A stretch of 64,000 bases of DNA, taken from the NCBI RefSeq assembly GCF_040183065.1, contig NC_091126.1, positions 145,664,204-145,728,203 of the forward strand, in the 5' to 3' direction. Both the position numbers and the translations under genes were made by a program. The stretch is from Periplaneta americana. Its lineage: Eukaryota; Arthropoda; Insecta; Blattodea; Blattidae. Below, piece by piece: positions 1 through 13,314 of this stretch. Under the pieces are notes generated by a model. The model worked only from the letters and a program-made list of their open reading frames with translations, did no database searches and was not told the DNA's origin. Every line of letters starts with the position of its first letter. Position 1 is the first letter of the stretch.

Positions 1-1238
1 AGACATACGAAATAGCTTCAGTTCCTAGAATTATGAAAATACACGTCTGACACATCAGAGATGACGACACCAATGTTCATGTGGAGCCTCAACAGATCAG
101 CTTTCTTTCAAATGTTTTAACGTGCTGTATCAGCATGAGAGAGAATCTTGTTACTATTTCATAGCTAGAAGAGAACTGGATAAAACGTTTCTCAGTGATG
201 GTTTGATACCATCGGATAATCTTGGGCATCAAGATCTTCAGACTTGAATCTTTTGGACTTAATTTTATTTGGATAAGCAAAGGACTTGTTTCACCAAGAG
301 CATTGAAGACATTAACATTGATTTCAGAAGATTCTCAGATAGACTAGGAACATGTAGACATGGAGGAGGGTTTTTTTGAACACATTTTGTAGATGTGTAA
401 TGACATAGTTGTTGTCTCAACTTTGGCACTTGAATAAATTTGTTTTCTCTGTACATTTATATTGAATTTTATTTTTGTCTCATTTAACATTACACATTCC
501 TATTAGTATCTGAATAACCATTGTTCTGAGAGCACAAGTTCTTTAGTCTGCCTGTGTTGTTTTTGTGCTGTAGTTATAATAGTCTTTCCCCCCCCCCCCC
601 ACCCCTAAAGTAAGCGATAATTAAAATCGCTCATATCTTCACTAATTTTTATAATTCTGAAATTGTCTCAATGGGACTTTTTATCTCAGCGCACATTTGT
701 TATGATACTGATTACTGAGTTTGTTTAATAATTCCGAATTTGAGTGTAATGTAAATTTAATCTCATTGGAAAGTTCTCCTATCTATTTTTGTTTGTGGAA
801 AGAAATGATTTTTTCTCTAGAAACATGTATTTTAATTATTTTGTATTATTATGAATGTGGAGCCGTTACATTTTGATTCTCAATGTCTAAATTATGTATT
901 TCATGTAAAACTTGAGATGTTTATAATTTTTTTGCCACAGGATATGTTCACATTTTCATTCCATCTGTAATTGAACTAGTTTCCTCAAATTTGCTACAAG
1001 CTTGTAGAAAGAACTCAAGCTGTATGAGCCATCTCTCAAACTATTACGGGTACAAAGCCAACAATAGGCCACTGGAAAACTCCGTCCAAAATTTGGAGAA
1101 AGTTGTTTATTTACGAATGAAAAGAAATTAAGAAGACCAACTCCTATGACAATGGATGTTAGATTTAGTGGAATTTTTACATGAAATTCAGACTTATTTG
1201 ATTAGAATAAATACGAATTAAGTCCGTCAACATTCGCA
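1..1238. other. Unassigned AT-rich DNA
   Basis: No gene could be supported. Positions 65-241 (+) have a short frame with codon-like composition ending in TGA, and an AATAAA lies near 434, so a degraded terminal exon is conceivable. Frames conflict, however, and no acceptor fits. A poly-C run lies near 590. The rest shows no repeat or reading frame I recognise. Confidence 0.3.
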
Positions 1239-1245
1239 GTAATAT

Positions 1246-2694
1246 CACAGTCTAGTATTTATAGTGACGAAGCTCAATACTTAATAAATATGTATTCATA
1301 GATGGTTGCTAACAACTACTATTGCCTCATTACAGACCCTTTCCCTAGCAGACGATAAAATGTATTGTACTTTCGGTATCGTGTCCATTTGAAAAAATTA
1401 ACACCTTCCTTCCACTATTGAAATATGAAATACATAAGGTTTATATATTATTTTCATAAAACATATATTATATTTTATAAACTGACCTTCCTGGATCTTT
1501 CGGAAGAAGGATAACTCTGGCCTCTTTTTCTTACAATTTATAGTACTACAAACGTCTCCTTGGCCCATATTATTATTCAAATTATTGTATTTTAGCCATT
1601 TACAGTTATTACAAAGGATAACGAACATTTCACAGTTTACACAATTTTTCATAACAATGTTAAATACGGCACAGTCAATGCCTTTTCGATCTAGACCAGG
1701 CCGTAATGTATGTTCGGGTTTTCTATTTCAGTGTATGGAACTCAAATATTATATTATAACTTTATTGCGTATCATTGCTAAGTTGTTTTATTTAGTGTAA
1801 TGTGTCCATAAGTTCCGTTTACTTCTTGTTGCATAATAATTATGTTGCAGAAATAATTACAAAGCTGTGTTATTTTATTGTGAAGAGAATTTTACATGTT
1901 AACATAATCTGTTCCCATCAACATTTTACGTTTAGAATGGAAGCTATTTTGAGGTTTAATAAAGAATTTATATTGTGATTTTAATTTAGCACATCTACCT
2001 TCCTTAATTGTAGACAGAAAATTTACCATACCACTCCTATGAAATTAGTGTACATATGATTGTGTTACTTCATCTCTTAGGTAGTAGATAAATCCAATAA
2101 TTCAATACTCAATTGTAGTATTCAAATACAAATTGAATGTGCGAGGCATCATACATGACATTATGTTTAATGACAATGTATAAATGTGAATATTGAAATA
2201 CTGGTACAGTAAACATAACCGATAATTTCAACATCTAAATATCTGTGCGGTGGAACTGAAAATTATTGAATCGTGCATAAATGAATATACAAGAATCTCA
2301 CAATATTTAATCGAAATAAAGGCAGGTAGGCCTATTACACATACGAACAACGTAATTTTCACACCAAAAATAATATTACACCTTAACTCACAAATGAATT
2401 ATGTCTGAAGTGTCTCATAATTATTGTTTTAAATTTTATTAATGCAATTACACTACATTTTAGAGAAATATATGTTACTCTTTATGCATTCCAACTAATT
2501 TATATGGTTGAAATGCCGTCCTTCATGATCAGGTTAAGCGAGTCACATGGTCTGCCTTACGGCCTGTATTAGATCACGATGGTATTGGCACAGTCTATTG
2601 TTCCTAGTACTCAAAGCACTCCAAGCAGCTAGCAACTATCGCGAGAAATGCAAAAATTCATCTCAAGCTTCGTGACTGTATATACTAGACTGTG
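1246..2694 (-). mobile_element. P-superfamily-like DNA transposon, copy A (non-autonomous)
   Basis: The terminal inverted repeats begin CACAGTCTAGTAT and continue with a CAGT(C/G)ACGAAGCT block; the right end is the reverse complement. A perfect 7-bp target duplication GTAATAT flanks the element (1239-1245 and 2695-2701). Four other copies occur in this window (B 26371, E 30822, C 48891, D 58856), and every copy with intact flanks has a 7-bp duplication. One THAP-type exon is present on the minus strand, but no catalytic transposase region is visible. Terminal CA, 7-8-bp duplications and a THAP domain are P-superfamily traits. Sequence inside the ends is closely shared with copy D. Confidence 0.75.
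1487..1568 (-). pseudogene. THAP zinc-finger first exon of P-like copy A
   Basis: The minus-strand reading starts MGQGDVCSTINCKKK and continues ELSFFR. This is the N-terminal half of a THAP (C2CH) DNA-binding domain, with the first Cys pair and the FFR block. A consensus-like donor GTCAGT follows directly at 1486. The matching second half of the domain is seen in copy C (49505-49829). Joining the exon ends across the two copies gives the K-D-P-G-R-C-K-K-W run expected at this point of a THAP domain. The second exon and the rest of the transposase are missing from this copy. Confidence 0.65.
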
Positions 2695-3027
2695 GTAATA
2701 TGGAGTAAGTCCAGTATGAGTTCTGAGAGCTAATACCATTTATTCCATAAACAGAAATTGATAGAAGACTATTCCAGTCAGATTGAATTCACATTAAACT
2801 CAACTGTTCCTAAGCAACTGACAACTGAATGCTTACATTAATACAGTTTCATTTCTTTCATAGAGAGTTAATGTCCGGATTTTCAAAATTAGTGAATTTA
2901 TGATAATTTATATTACGCTTCACTTTTATATTAAAAAAAACCGCCTGTGTTTGTGTATGTGTATTTTTGTGTGTGTGTATACATGTACATATACACACAT
3001 TCATATTCACACACTTTCACAAGGCTG

Positions 3028-3543
3028 AATTGAAGTGTAACCACGAACAAGGGTCTATGTTACATTTCGCAGGTTTTGCGAAAACGCGCTCCAAAATCTT
3101 TGTTGCCTGCTGAGTCAAGATGCATAATGTAACACAACATAGACCAAGTTCCATAAAAATGATACTGCTATTTTTTTTTTCAATAGTATTTAAGGTATCA
3201 CATATATTCATTTTCGATATTAAGAAATCATTCACTTTTCAAAGACTGAATAACACTGCCTGCATAATGTAAAATATCTGGTTGCGCTGATGCTATACCT
3301 GTGATTGTTGTAGCTTTGCACAGGAAACGCAGCATGAACATTTCATGTGTGACATAGACCCTTGTTCTACAGTTTCAAAATACATTTCGCTTGAATTTTT
3401 TTGCATAGTGATGCCATCTATTGTCGTAAGTTAAAACTAAGTGTATAGCATGATAGAAGCAGCATCATAGAACTTTGTTCTGCAAATAACTCATTTTTGT
3501 TTTAATTGTAACGTAGACCCTCGTTTGTGGTTACTCTTCAATT
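3028..3543. repeat. Foldback/MITE with 35-bp inverted ends
   Basis: The left end AATTGAAGTGTAACCAC matches the reverse complement of the right end, and the match continues through an AGGGTCTA(T/C)GTTACA block. The phrase ATAGACC near TTGTTC recurs inside at about 3138 and 3355, as subterminal repeats do. No clean target duplication was found and there is no coding capacity. Confidence 0.55.
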
Positions 3544-4875
3544 ATTGTAATGTGGTTTTCTGCATTTTGGCATTTGTATTTTAGTAGTTAGTGTAAAAAT
3601 TATGAGCTTCCTCTTGGACAACTGATGGCAGTGTGGTTAGATGTCAGATCACTTATAAGTCTATGGATGCATTTGTAAGAGTAAGTAATTTTTTTGAGTA
3701 GTAATTCATTTCTGATCGGAATAAAGACTATATTATATAATATTAAATAGTAAAGCAAGAGATTTTATACGAACGTATTTATCACTACCACTGAAACATT
3801 TGGGACAAGTATTACGCCACATGTCTCTTTGGTTGCTGTGTACAATGAAGTCCCGCTGGTCTTTGTGTGACTTTAATGTTTTGCTGTGAAAAGTATGAAA
3901 TAATTTCCTACATTTTTTTTTTAGTTTCTAACATTTCTATCATTACACAAAAATATCTCTGATATAAAAAGTCTACGGAAGAAGGCTTGCACATTGAGTG
4001 TGTGACACACGACACCTATGTGTTCACTATATAATACAGCTCATCATCTGATTATTTTATTTCTGTTTTTCATATCAGAATATTTTTCCCAAGTTTTCAA
4101 GTATTTTGGTAGTCTGAAGAAAATGAAACTGAGCTCCTCCATGGCAGGTTTTGTTACCAAATACGTTGTAAACAGAGACACTAATTCTGAATTATTATTT
4201 TTTATTATATACTTAATATAAATATACGGTAACAAAAGCAGATAAAAATAATGTTTGTGTTAGAATTGCTCTGATTATCCAACAATGAATATTTGCAACG
4301 TGTTAGTTATACATTCCAGACTGGTTTCAGATTGACATGTGTTTAATGAATAGTCCTATAGAATTTCCTCCTTCCTAAGATATTTCTGCATATTAGTAAA
4401 TGCAAGACATTCCCAGATTGTAACACTTGGAAACGAAATATTCAGAATTAATAAATGTAGTAATATTGTAAGAATGGACATGTTTGTGAAATATCGTAAT
4501 TTCATCAAATTATGCCTGCGTGATTTTGTACATGTATATCAGAGAATAAAGACTCCCATTCAATATATTAAATTCACTAGTATAGCACTCATCAATAGTT
4601 CTGTGTCAGCATTTATTACAATAAATACATTCCTGTGACTGGATGAGAAGAAGGAATATCATTCCATTGAATGTCAGTATCTTTTTTAGTTATTGGTATA
4701 GTTGCATATTTACTTTTAGTTTGCTGTACAATTCAGGGTAAAAAGCAAAGATTTATAACATAAATGTAGAAATTTTAACTCTTTGTTAGATTTAATTTGA
4801 ACTTTTGGTAATTTTACATGCAACTAATACAAACATTTTGACACAGTTTACATAGAAATGTTTACTCCTGTGATT

Positions 4876-5266
4876 CAGTGTTGCCAACACATAAATTTTA
4901 TCCCCGTCAGTATAACAGCTAGAAATCCGTCAAAATTAATAAAATGAAAATTAGACTCAATATATAAAGCAAATTTTAACACAACTTTATTACCAATCTT
5001 GATTAAAATAATAATTCATCAACAGCTAACTTAATTACGAGGAAATCTGAAACAGGGGATTCTTAAACATAGCAAGGAACAGGCAGGGCTGTTCAAATAA
5101 AAAGTAAAATCTCCCAAAAATTAAACAATTAAAAATGATAGCAGCTAAAAATGACAAAAGACAATGTAAATCGTAATTTCCGTCACCCGTCAAAGCCATT
5201 TTTTCTCCGCCCACTACGTTGAAATTCCGTCAATTTTGACGGAATTTCCGTCCAGTTGGAACACTG
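4876..5266. repeat. hAT-type MITE
   Basis: The ends are CAGTGTTGCCAAC and its near-complement GTTGGAACACTG. They are flanked by the 8-bp near-duplication CTGTGATT/CTGTGGTT (4868-4875 and 5267-5274, 7 of 8 matching), as expected for hAT insertion. Internal blocks repeat CCGTCA(A)ATTTTGACGG-like sequence near the right end. There is no coding capacity. Confidence 0.6.
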
Positions 5267-5274
5267 CTGTGGTT

Positions 5275-8200
5275 TTAGATAGTAGTCCATTAAGTTCAAA
5301 TTTGAGTTTTAAATGTATATCCTTCATATTTTGGAACACATGGGAGACATCTCAGTGGTTTGTGTTTTAACACCAGCCATATATATTGATAACTTCACTC
5401 TTTCAGTTTCTTGACAATAGAATTGGGGACCAGTTTATTAAGCATTAATAATTTTTGGTATCTATATACTATGACAGCTTACTGTTATTTTTGGTAGATG
5501 AGTCTATTTCTCCACTGCAAATAGGAGCACACGGGCTCATTCCTGACAGTTTGGTAATACTTGTTGAGGAGCTGAGTTTCATTTCATCTTCAGTTTGTTA
5601 TGTATTGTAGAATAATTTATGTGGACATTTGTTACTTATGACAGAACTGTTGAAAAAGCAGAAAAGACTGTCCAATGCCAAGGACAGTGTCATGAGATGG
5701 GCTGTGAGAAGGGATTTTCTTTCACTTTTTTCTTTCTTTATATTCTATTTTATTTGTAGATTGAAATGTAGCATGTGGAAATAATGGACGATTTTGTGAT
5801 GGTGCAATTTGCTGGACGTGATTTTCAGGAGTCATTGGTACTCTGCCCTGCTAAGGGCCTCTCTCACTCCCTGTGAGATTCCATTACACGCGGGAAAAAA
5901 TGTATTCCTGTACATGATATGATCTATAATATAACTGCAGTAGATTTCTTAGGAGTATAGAAATTCGGTGTGTGACGAAGTACTGTCTCACTGGCTCTTT
6001 ATACTGATCATCACACTCATGGCGTCACACTTTGACACTTTCGAATTTGGAACTTATCTCATAATTGTGAGTGTGAGCATCGTTGGATGGAAGCTTTTCA
6101 TTTAGTTGTTACAGGAATGGAATTGATGTATCTGCCATGCCGTCCATGTGACCAAATCAAGGAATGTGAGTGGCAGGAAGTACCATCACAAAATTATTGG
6201 AAGTTTGCAAACAGTAGTGACAAGTGGTGGTGGCAACGACTGTGACTACGACTATGACTATGTTCATGACTTGATTGCAGTATTGGTGGTGGTGGAGGCA
6301 ATTAAGACCGTGATAATATAATAATAATCTGTATTTGATGTTTTTAGAAATTTTTATGGAATTGAGTTTGATACGAACTTCATACAGAATTTTTTTCTGC
6401 TCTATGCCATATAAGATATTGATATCACACACAGGCATGCTCACCCATGTGTGTGCTTGTGTGTGTATGTATGTGTGTATGTGTGTGTGCACGTATTCGT
6501 GTGTTTATTTTGAGATACCACTGTAGCACAACAAACTAACCAAAGAATTTGTAGTGATGATTTTATTATGTGTCAAAATCTGTGTTCATTAGTGGTGAAG
6601 GAGAAAACATAGATTACTAGTAGTGTGGCAGGACTGATTCATGTGCCTTTACTGATGAGAAGGTTGGGCGATGCATTATCAGCAGTTGTGAAACTGGCAT
6701 GTTGTCTTAGAATGTAATAATATAGATTAATGAAGAATACCTGCAATGTGACATGAGAAAAAGCCTTATTTCAAATGGAGGAACAATAAAGTGTACCACC
6801 TACATTGTCATGCAACAGGTTTTGGTTGCACCATGTTGCAGGATCCTTCATATACACAATACCAAGTTGCCACGAGAAGAAGTGTCATACTTCTCTTTAT
6901 TATTAACAATGTAAGCACTTCTTTTCGGGTTCGGTCACATGGATACATCATTAATGTTTCCTTATTTTGGACGTTCATTGTTTTTGTTGGCTCATTTAAT
7001 AATCCAGTTATATCTATAGTTTCTTGATTAAAAAAAATATTTTCAGAGCTTTCTCAGTCAATTCTGTATTTTGGAAGTGGGACCAGATAGAGGAGATTGT
7101 TGTGGTTTCTCATGGTGCAGTCAGATGGAAACAAGTGATTTTGTTGTATATTTTCCGATTTCACAAATTCTTGATTTGTGTATTGACATCATTTGAAAGG
7201 TATACGATGTTGATATGAAATATACTATTCCGTAATAGGGGTAGAAAAAATAATTTGTGGCATGCAGCCGCCTAGGTATGATAACAGAAATTTTAACATG
7301 TAGTGAAACTAATGTAGCTATAGAAATATAAATTTATTGATCATATGAGAGCAGTTGATCAGATATGTGATGCTCATGTCCATCATAGCAACTTTATAAC
7401 ATATTTATTTCTGTGCTTGAGGAGTGACCAGTAAGTTACATGACTGTAAATGACGATAATAAGAATCCAAACTCATTGCACAGAGTAATCACACAGTTCC
7501 AAATTCCTTTTCACTCACAGATAATTTACATGATTGTGCATCTCACAAATCAGCTGTATATGAAGGAAAAAAAAAAAGATTGCAGGATGCCAAAATTAAA
7601 ATTATTTAGCGATTCATGCATCAAAGTGGAACAGCTGTATTCAGTTCAGTTCTAAGAAGAAATAGGAGGGAAATGTTTTGCAATAACTGTAAAAAAAATT
7701 AGACTGTGGTCACGTATATTCCTTAGAATTTAAATTACAGTCACATGCTGCTACTTTTGTTCCACAAGAGATTGTGAGCCCGTTGCAGCCACAACTTTTC
7801 ATTTCTGTGTTGATTCTTCAATACATTTTGTGGTTATGTTCGCGATCAGATTTTAATGTGATGAAGTGCAAATGACTGCTTCCTTAATAGCTACTTTAAT
7901 TATAAAATGGAGAACAAAATGCCGGAACTACAAGTAGAGGAATGTGCTGGGTCAAAGACTAAATAAAAATGAGAGCATTGTGGAGTTATCCTTGGAGAAC
8001 TGTTATGAAGGGGATAGATTACTTTATACGAATTTTTTTAGTGTATTAACAAGATTTATTTATTTTTAAGTCCTTTAACGTATTAAGCCCAAAGAGAGTG
8101 CAATTAATTTTTGACATCGTTTTCTAATATTTTCATTGCAGTAGCAATTTCTGCTAGAGCCAACTGCTTCAAATTTTTGTTGTGGCAAGTAGCATTATGT

Positions 8201-9160
8201 GAATTCCATAGAAACACTCTTCAAGTAGATCTGTTATTTTTCTGTTCTAACTAGTATTAAAAGTTTATATTTTTATTATAAGATCGTCTCATTAACAACG
8301 AATAGCATTTTTTTTCATAAACATTGTTGGAAACTCTCATATTTGAAACTATTCTACAAAAAGTAAAAAAACAAATTTATTATGATCATATTGTCTACAT
8401 TTTGCATTTAGTAACTGTCACCATTGATTCACTTTCGTCACATTCACACACCAAAATACTGTATATAAACAATATAGTGTTATTGCCTCATTCAGATAAC
8501 AATACTTCTCGCAACCTCTGCAAAAGTTTTAACAAAACCAGTATAAAAAAAGTCTTGCAGTTGCAACCCCTGAGAACGTGTTCATATATACTTTTAAGCT
8601 GTGCTGCAGAGCATAAAAAAGTAGCGAACAGCAGGTTCAGTAGCTGCTACTTTCCAAGTTGCATTGTTGTTCATATGTCACAGTATGCTAGTTACGCAGT
8701 ATTTTGTACTGCAGTTTTGTAAAAGTAGCAGTGTGTGATTGTACTTTAAGAATGGCAAAACAAGCCTAATGGAATTACGTGCAGTGCGTACTTGCTCTTA
8801 CCTTTGACCTCCCCCTGTCATAATTTTGTGAAATATCTTCCATTCAGTTTCATTTTTGCAGTCTCTTAAATATGTCAATTACAAATACAGTTAAGAAAAC
8901 TCTTGGGAATGCCACATGTTTGCCATTGTAAGCACAATAGATATTTACAGTTTATATAATATGTAATGAAAGAAACAATGCAGTTCATATACAAATATAA
9001 AATTAAAACTTATACAAGTACCTTATATGCCTTGCACTTCCACCATATACAAAAATATCTGGGATAAGTACGTGCCATAAAAAACTGTCAAGAATTCAGA
9101 CACACACTGAGAACTACAGTATAAGCAAATCAGTTTCCAAGTTCAGTGTACAAGATGTAT
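5275..9160. other. Unassigned DNA with short tandem repeats
   Basis: No gene was recognised. A (TG)n-rich tract lies at about 6440-6500, with GTGG and GAC/TAT simple repeats near 6220-6300. Several short open frames look like chance: no shared domain, no consistent splice sites. Confidence 0.3.
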
Positions 9161-9162
9161 TA

Positions 9163-10191
9163 AGGCCCGTTCCCACTTAGAGGAATCAAATCGAAACGTC
9201 TGTCACCTTTCACATCTAGTGGAATCGAATCGAAGTATGTTGCAGAATAAAAGGACAGCACAGTTATGCGATGAGGCAGAAAGAGAAGAAATATATATCC
9301 AAAACAAAAAAAGGATATATTGAATTCATGATATTTTTAACTAAGGATACACATGGAGAATTTTCTACTTTGACTGTATTCTGTGAGATTAAACTAAATT
9401 TCGTTCTATAGCGATTCTTTGAATATTAATTTTTACCTTATATATTATATAGTGTTCTGCTCAAGGGCAGGTCTTTCACTGCAAATCCAGTATTCTCCAA
9501 TCTTTCCTATTTTCTGCCTTTCTCTTAGTTGCCGCATATGTTTCTGTTAATTTACCTATTTTGCTTCAATCATTATCACGGGAATAATTATTACAGTACT
9601 AATTTTGTGTCTTGTCATACAATAGCAGATAAAATTATGAAGAAACTATATTAATTTTCCTTCGTATGTGTTATTAAATTGTAATTTTCTGTATAGCTAC
9701 ATACTATTTCAGCAATAAATTATCCTACCAAAAATGGATATGGCTCATTTGTTCTTTCACAAAGACTTCACGAGAACGTACGGTCATACTCGAAACAAGA
9801 AGTTCCGTTCCGGCAGTGGAATAAATGAGTAGTTTAATATCAAATATGGACATCTGTCGTCTCCATAGTTTTGATCTAGAGGCACTTTTTTGTTTCACAG
9901 TGTTCTTTGTAGTATTTTAAAACAATTTATTTTTATAAATGTAGTGTTAGAGTTTGTATATAGTTTCACCATAACCGAAAAGAACATGAAAAAATGTATA
10001 AGAATCCACATTATCTAAATTTCATCTGAAGGCCAAATGTCCGCCTTTGATAGTAAGCTACTCAAATATTCTAGCTCTTGAATTCTATTTGATTTGGTTT
10101 GATTCGAGATGCCACTTTCTGCTATCTTCCATTTAAATAATTGTGAAGAGAAATTCTGTTTGATTCGATTCCGCTAAGTGGAAGCGGGCCT
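9163..10191. repeat. Harbinger-like MITE with AGGCCCG ends
   Basis: The left end AGGCCCGTTCCCACTTAGAG matches the reverse complement of the right end (AGGCCCGCTTCCACTTAGCG), and the match continues into a GGAATC(A/G)AATC(G/A)AA block. It is flanked on both sides by TTA (9160-9162, 10192-10194), the 3-bp duplication type used by PIF/Harbinger elements. It is about 1 kb long with no transposase. Confidence 0.55.
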
Positions 10192-10194
10192 TTA

Positions 10195-11460
10195 CTTACA
10201 CACTTGGAAAATGATGAATGATTGTAGTAATGTAGTCACAGGTCCAAAATTTGCACATGTTCCTGCTAACCATGCAAGCACATCATTGCCTTCTTACCAT
10301 TTTACTGATCCTAAATAAATTCTGTTTATTTTTGCTTTATCCTGAAAGATTAATTTTTTGAGTTACATTGTAAGCCTGTAACTTAGAAGTAAGCAATGAT
10401 GGCATAGTCCTGCAGCATTTGAATACCATAATGTGCCATGTGGATAGATTCACACAGACCAACACATTCTCATTTGGAGAGAGATCTTGACGTAGCTTTG
10501 TTGGTGAAGAATTATCGTTGGAGACATATACAACTGCAAAGGCAGTTCCATCATGGGACTTTAGCATTGAAATAGTAGAAATAAATGATTTTCAAGTGTG
10601 TCACATGTGAAGTAGAGTTGCTGACGATTATAACGAGTCCAGAAGAGGAACATGTCAAGTGCATAAAGAAGGGTACACGAGCCAATTTTCAGATAGATCA
10701 GTATTGCCCCATAGAAATAGATACAATGTTCTTCAATGTAAATATACATTGCATTATAATACACTTCTTGCTATAATTGCTAATTATAACTTTTCATACT
10801 TGTATTTCTCATGTTGCGGAGTATGGAGAAACTATAATGAATGTGCAAGAAATGAGAGAAATATACAATTTTTGTTTAGAATTTCTGTGTGTCTATATAC
10901 AGCCTTCCTTCCCAAACCATTTTGTGAATTTTCTTGACACTCTGTGTACCAAGTGAACTTAAATGATACTGAATTTTCACCCATGAAGTTAACACATAAT
11001 TAAATTTCTTCATATAAGTATAAAAAAAAGTGATTTGCCAAAAACAGCCTTAATGACTCTATTCATATTTTTATAAGCCCCAAGTAATAGTTTATAATTT
11101 TACAGCACGCCTAAATAAAAAAAAAATCACAAATCAAAATTTGTTGGGAGTAAAAACCTTCGACATTATTGACGTGAAGTTAGAAAACGGATTAATTTAG
11201 AACATAGATTGTTCAATTAGATAAAAAAAAATAAGATTCGATCTGTCAGCTTAAAATACTTGCAGTTCTATTAATGGATTCAGTTTGTATTTTTTATTGG
11301 TATTTATAGTAGCTTTAACTCCTGGGTAATATCGCAACTGTCTGTCGTTTTTACTGTTAGGAATGCATGTTGCTGTTGTGCTATCTATTAATCCGTGGTA
11401 ATTGGGGTTCAATCCGGCATTCGTCTTACTTAACTGAAAATTAGTTATATTCAGTCGAAA
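10195..11460. other. Unassigned DNA
   Basis: No gene, repeat or structured element could be supported here. Overlapping short frames on both strands near 10340-10940 lack any recognisable motif. Confidence 0.25.
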
Positions 11461-11464
11461 AATT

Positions 11465-11540
11465 GGTCGACACCAGGGATCGAACTGGAGACTTCCCGAA
11501 TGTGAGTCTAGTGCATAATAACTGAGCCATCTCACTGAAA
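11465..11540 (-). repeat. tRNA-derived SINE head
   Basis: On the minus strand an A-box-like TGGCTCAGTTATTATGC is followed 35-40 bases later by a B box AGTTCGATCCC, the internal RNA polymerase III promoter layout of a tRNA. Downstream on the same strand (to about 11390) comes non-tRNA body sequence ending near a GCCGGATTGAACCCC block. This reads as a SINE, not a functional tRNA: the clover-leaf stems do not close. Confidence 0.55.
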
Positions 11541-11744
11541 TTTCCCTCACGAATCAATTGAAAATTAATACTGAAGTTAAAGGTCAAACTGTACAAAGCT
11601 TAATTTTAGTAAATGCTATAATCCCTAATAGTATTTTAACAGTGAATGGTTTCTTGCTTTAAATTTTGATATGGCAGTTGTATTGTTTTCTTTCGTCCCT
11701 TGTGACTTTAAACGTGCTTCCAAACCTTGGTAACGATTGCATTA

Positions 11745-12530
11745 CAGTGAAACCTCTCATTTACGGACATCAATGGGATGTAACAATCTGTCCGTATCTG
11801 GGAGGTGTCCTTTATTGGGAGGGAGGCTCCCCAATCTAACAGCAAATTTATAATATGCATTATGTATCCCTTCACGCTTTAAATGAAATGTATTACTGTA
11901 GTTTAATTCTAAATACAGTATACTGTACTACGGTAAATTCTTTGCAACTTTGAGCTACAATAGATAAGACCGAAAAGGAAAATACAGTACTGTGCCATGC
12001 AATTTTATTCTAGGTTATGCAGTACTGTAATTTACAGTTTTCAACTAAACCTTTACGTTCTGATGCCAGGTCTCTCGAAACAGAACAACTGATTGAAGAG
12101 AAGAGAATAATCTACTAACCTTATCATGTGTCGAATACAATTTCACGATCACGGAAACCTTGGACTCATTAGATAGGTTAAATTTTATGACTTTGTTTAT
12201 CCACCTGCTTCCAACTAACAAGGGGTAGCCGGCTGGGCTAGTGGTAGCTTACAAGACCCTTATTGTCTTCTTTCATGTTAAGGAATTTTTGTAGTAAATT
12301 TTCCATTTTTGTAACACATTAGGTCTTAAAATTCAAGTTCTGTCCGCAGTCAGGAGGTAAAGCAAGCTTTAGGACTATGAAACAGCTGTCCTTGTCCGTG
12401 TCTGAGAGTGTCCGTAAACGAGAGTTAAATTTATCATTATTTCTATATTATTTCATTTGGGACATAAAAATCTGTCCGTATATGAGGAGTGTCCATATCT
12501 TGGGGGTGTCCATAAGGAGAGGTTTCACTG
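11745..12530. mobile_element. Tigger/pogo-like non-autonomous element
   Basis: The inverted ends are CAGTGAAACCTCTC and GAGAGGTTTCACTG, with TA on both outer sides (11743-11744, 12531-12532), the Tc1/mariner-superfamily target. Subterminal phrases such as CTGTCCGTAT(C/A)TG and GTGTCC repeat at both ends. No transposase remains. CAGTGAAACCTC termini are typical of Tigger elements. Confidence 0.7.
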
Positions 12531-13314
12531 TATACTGAAATGTAATTTTTACTCCAAAAATATCACTGTAAGACTTGTCTTTTTCAAGAGACTAGGACGT
12601 CAAATGTAGGTAAACATCTTGCATATCCGTATGTATATTTTATACCTTGTGTGCACGCTGGGTAAGGCCAAATTGTCGACATCCATGTGGAAATCCTTCG
12701 TTACAAAGTACTGGAGCACAAGATTGCTCAAACACAGCACACTAGTCAACAACATTCTATATCGGTACCTGAATACAGATGCAATTTACATTAAGAATTT
12801 TAGATAAGGGCGCAAATAGCCATAGTAGCTGACGTGCCCTTCTTAAACCCTACTACTCCTCCTCCAGATGCAATTGTTATTACTTACAGTCTTTACAAAA
12901 AATTATAATTGCCTCGTCATTTTCACAGGATATCCTCAAAAATCTGAACTTAGAAATTGTGCTGTCACCCTCTTCGCTCATGCTCCCTCCCTCTCTCCAT
13001 TGAGTATGCCTGTGCCAATGCATGCGCATGCTGAAAAGAGAAAGTCAAAATTTGTGTTCATTATTTTTATAAGAAAAACAAAACACAAATTTATATTCCT
13101 AAATTTAAAAGATGTGACGAAATTTTGTTTGTTTGGGGATTGTGGACATACAAAGTGGATTTGTGAAATTGTATCAGGACATGCTGCAATGAAAATGGTA
13201 GTAAAGTATTTGGTTTTATTCATGAAATCAAAATATTCTTGGTTACAATGGATTTTTGCCATAGAATTTGTATCTGGTGCAGATAAAATGTTCAGTACAG
13301 TGGGAACTTGTTAA

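Noticed and set aside
1..250. Terminal exon of a host gene on the plus strand
   Set aside because: Two frames look partly coding but both hit stops and no acceptor gives a single clean exon.
7024..7218. Possible exon after TTTTCAG near 7047
   Set aside because: No recognisable protein and no donor or partner exon.
12225..12262. A-box-like GGGCTAGTGGTAGC as a SINE head
   Set aside because: No B box follows, and it lies inside the Tigger-like element.
12868..13314. 148-codon open frame
   Set aside because: No domain or family resemblance, AT-driven composition, and it runs into the Tigger-like end and TTAA element.
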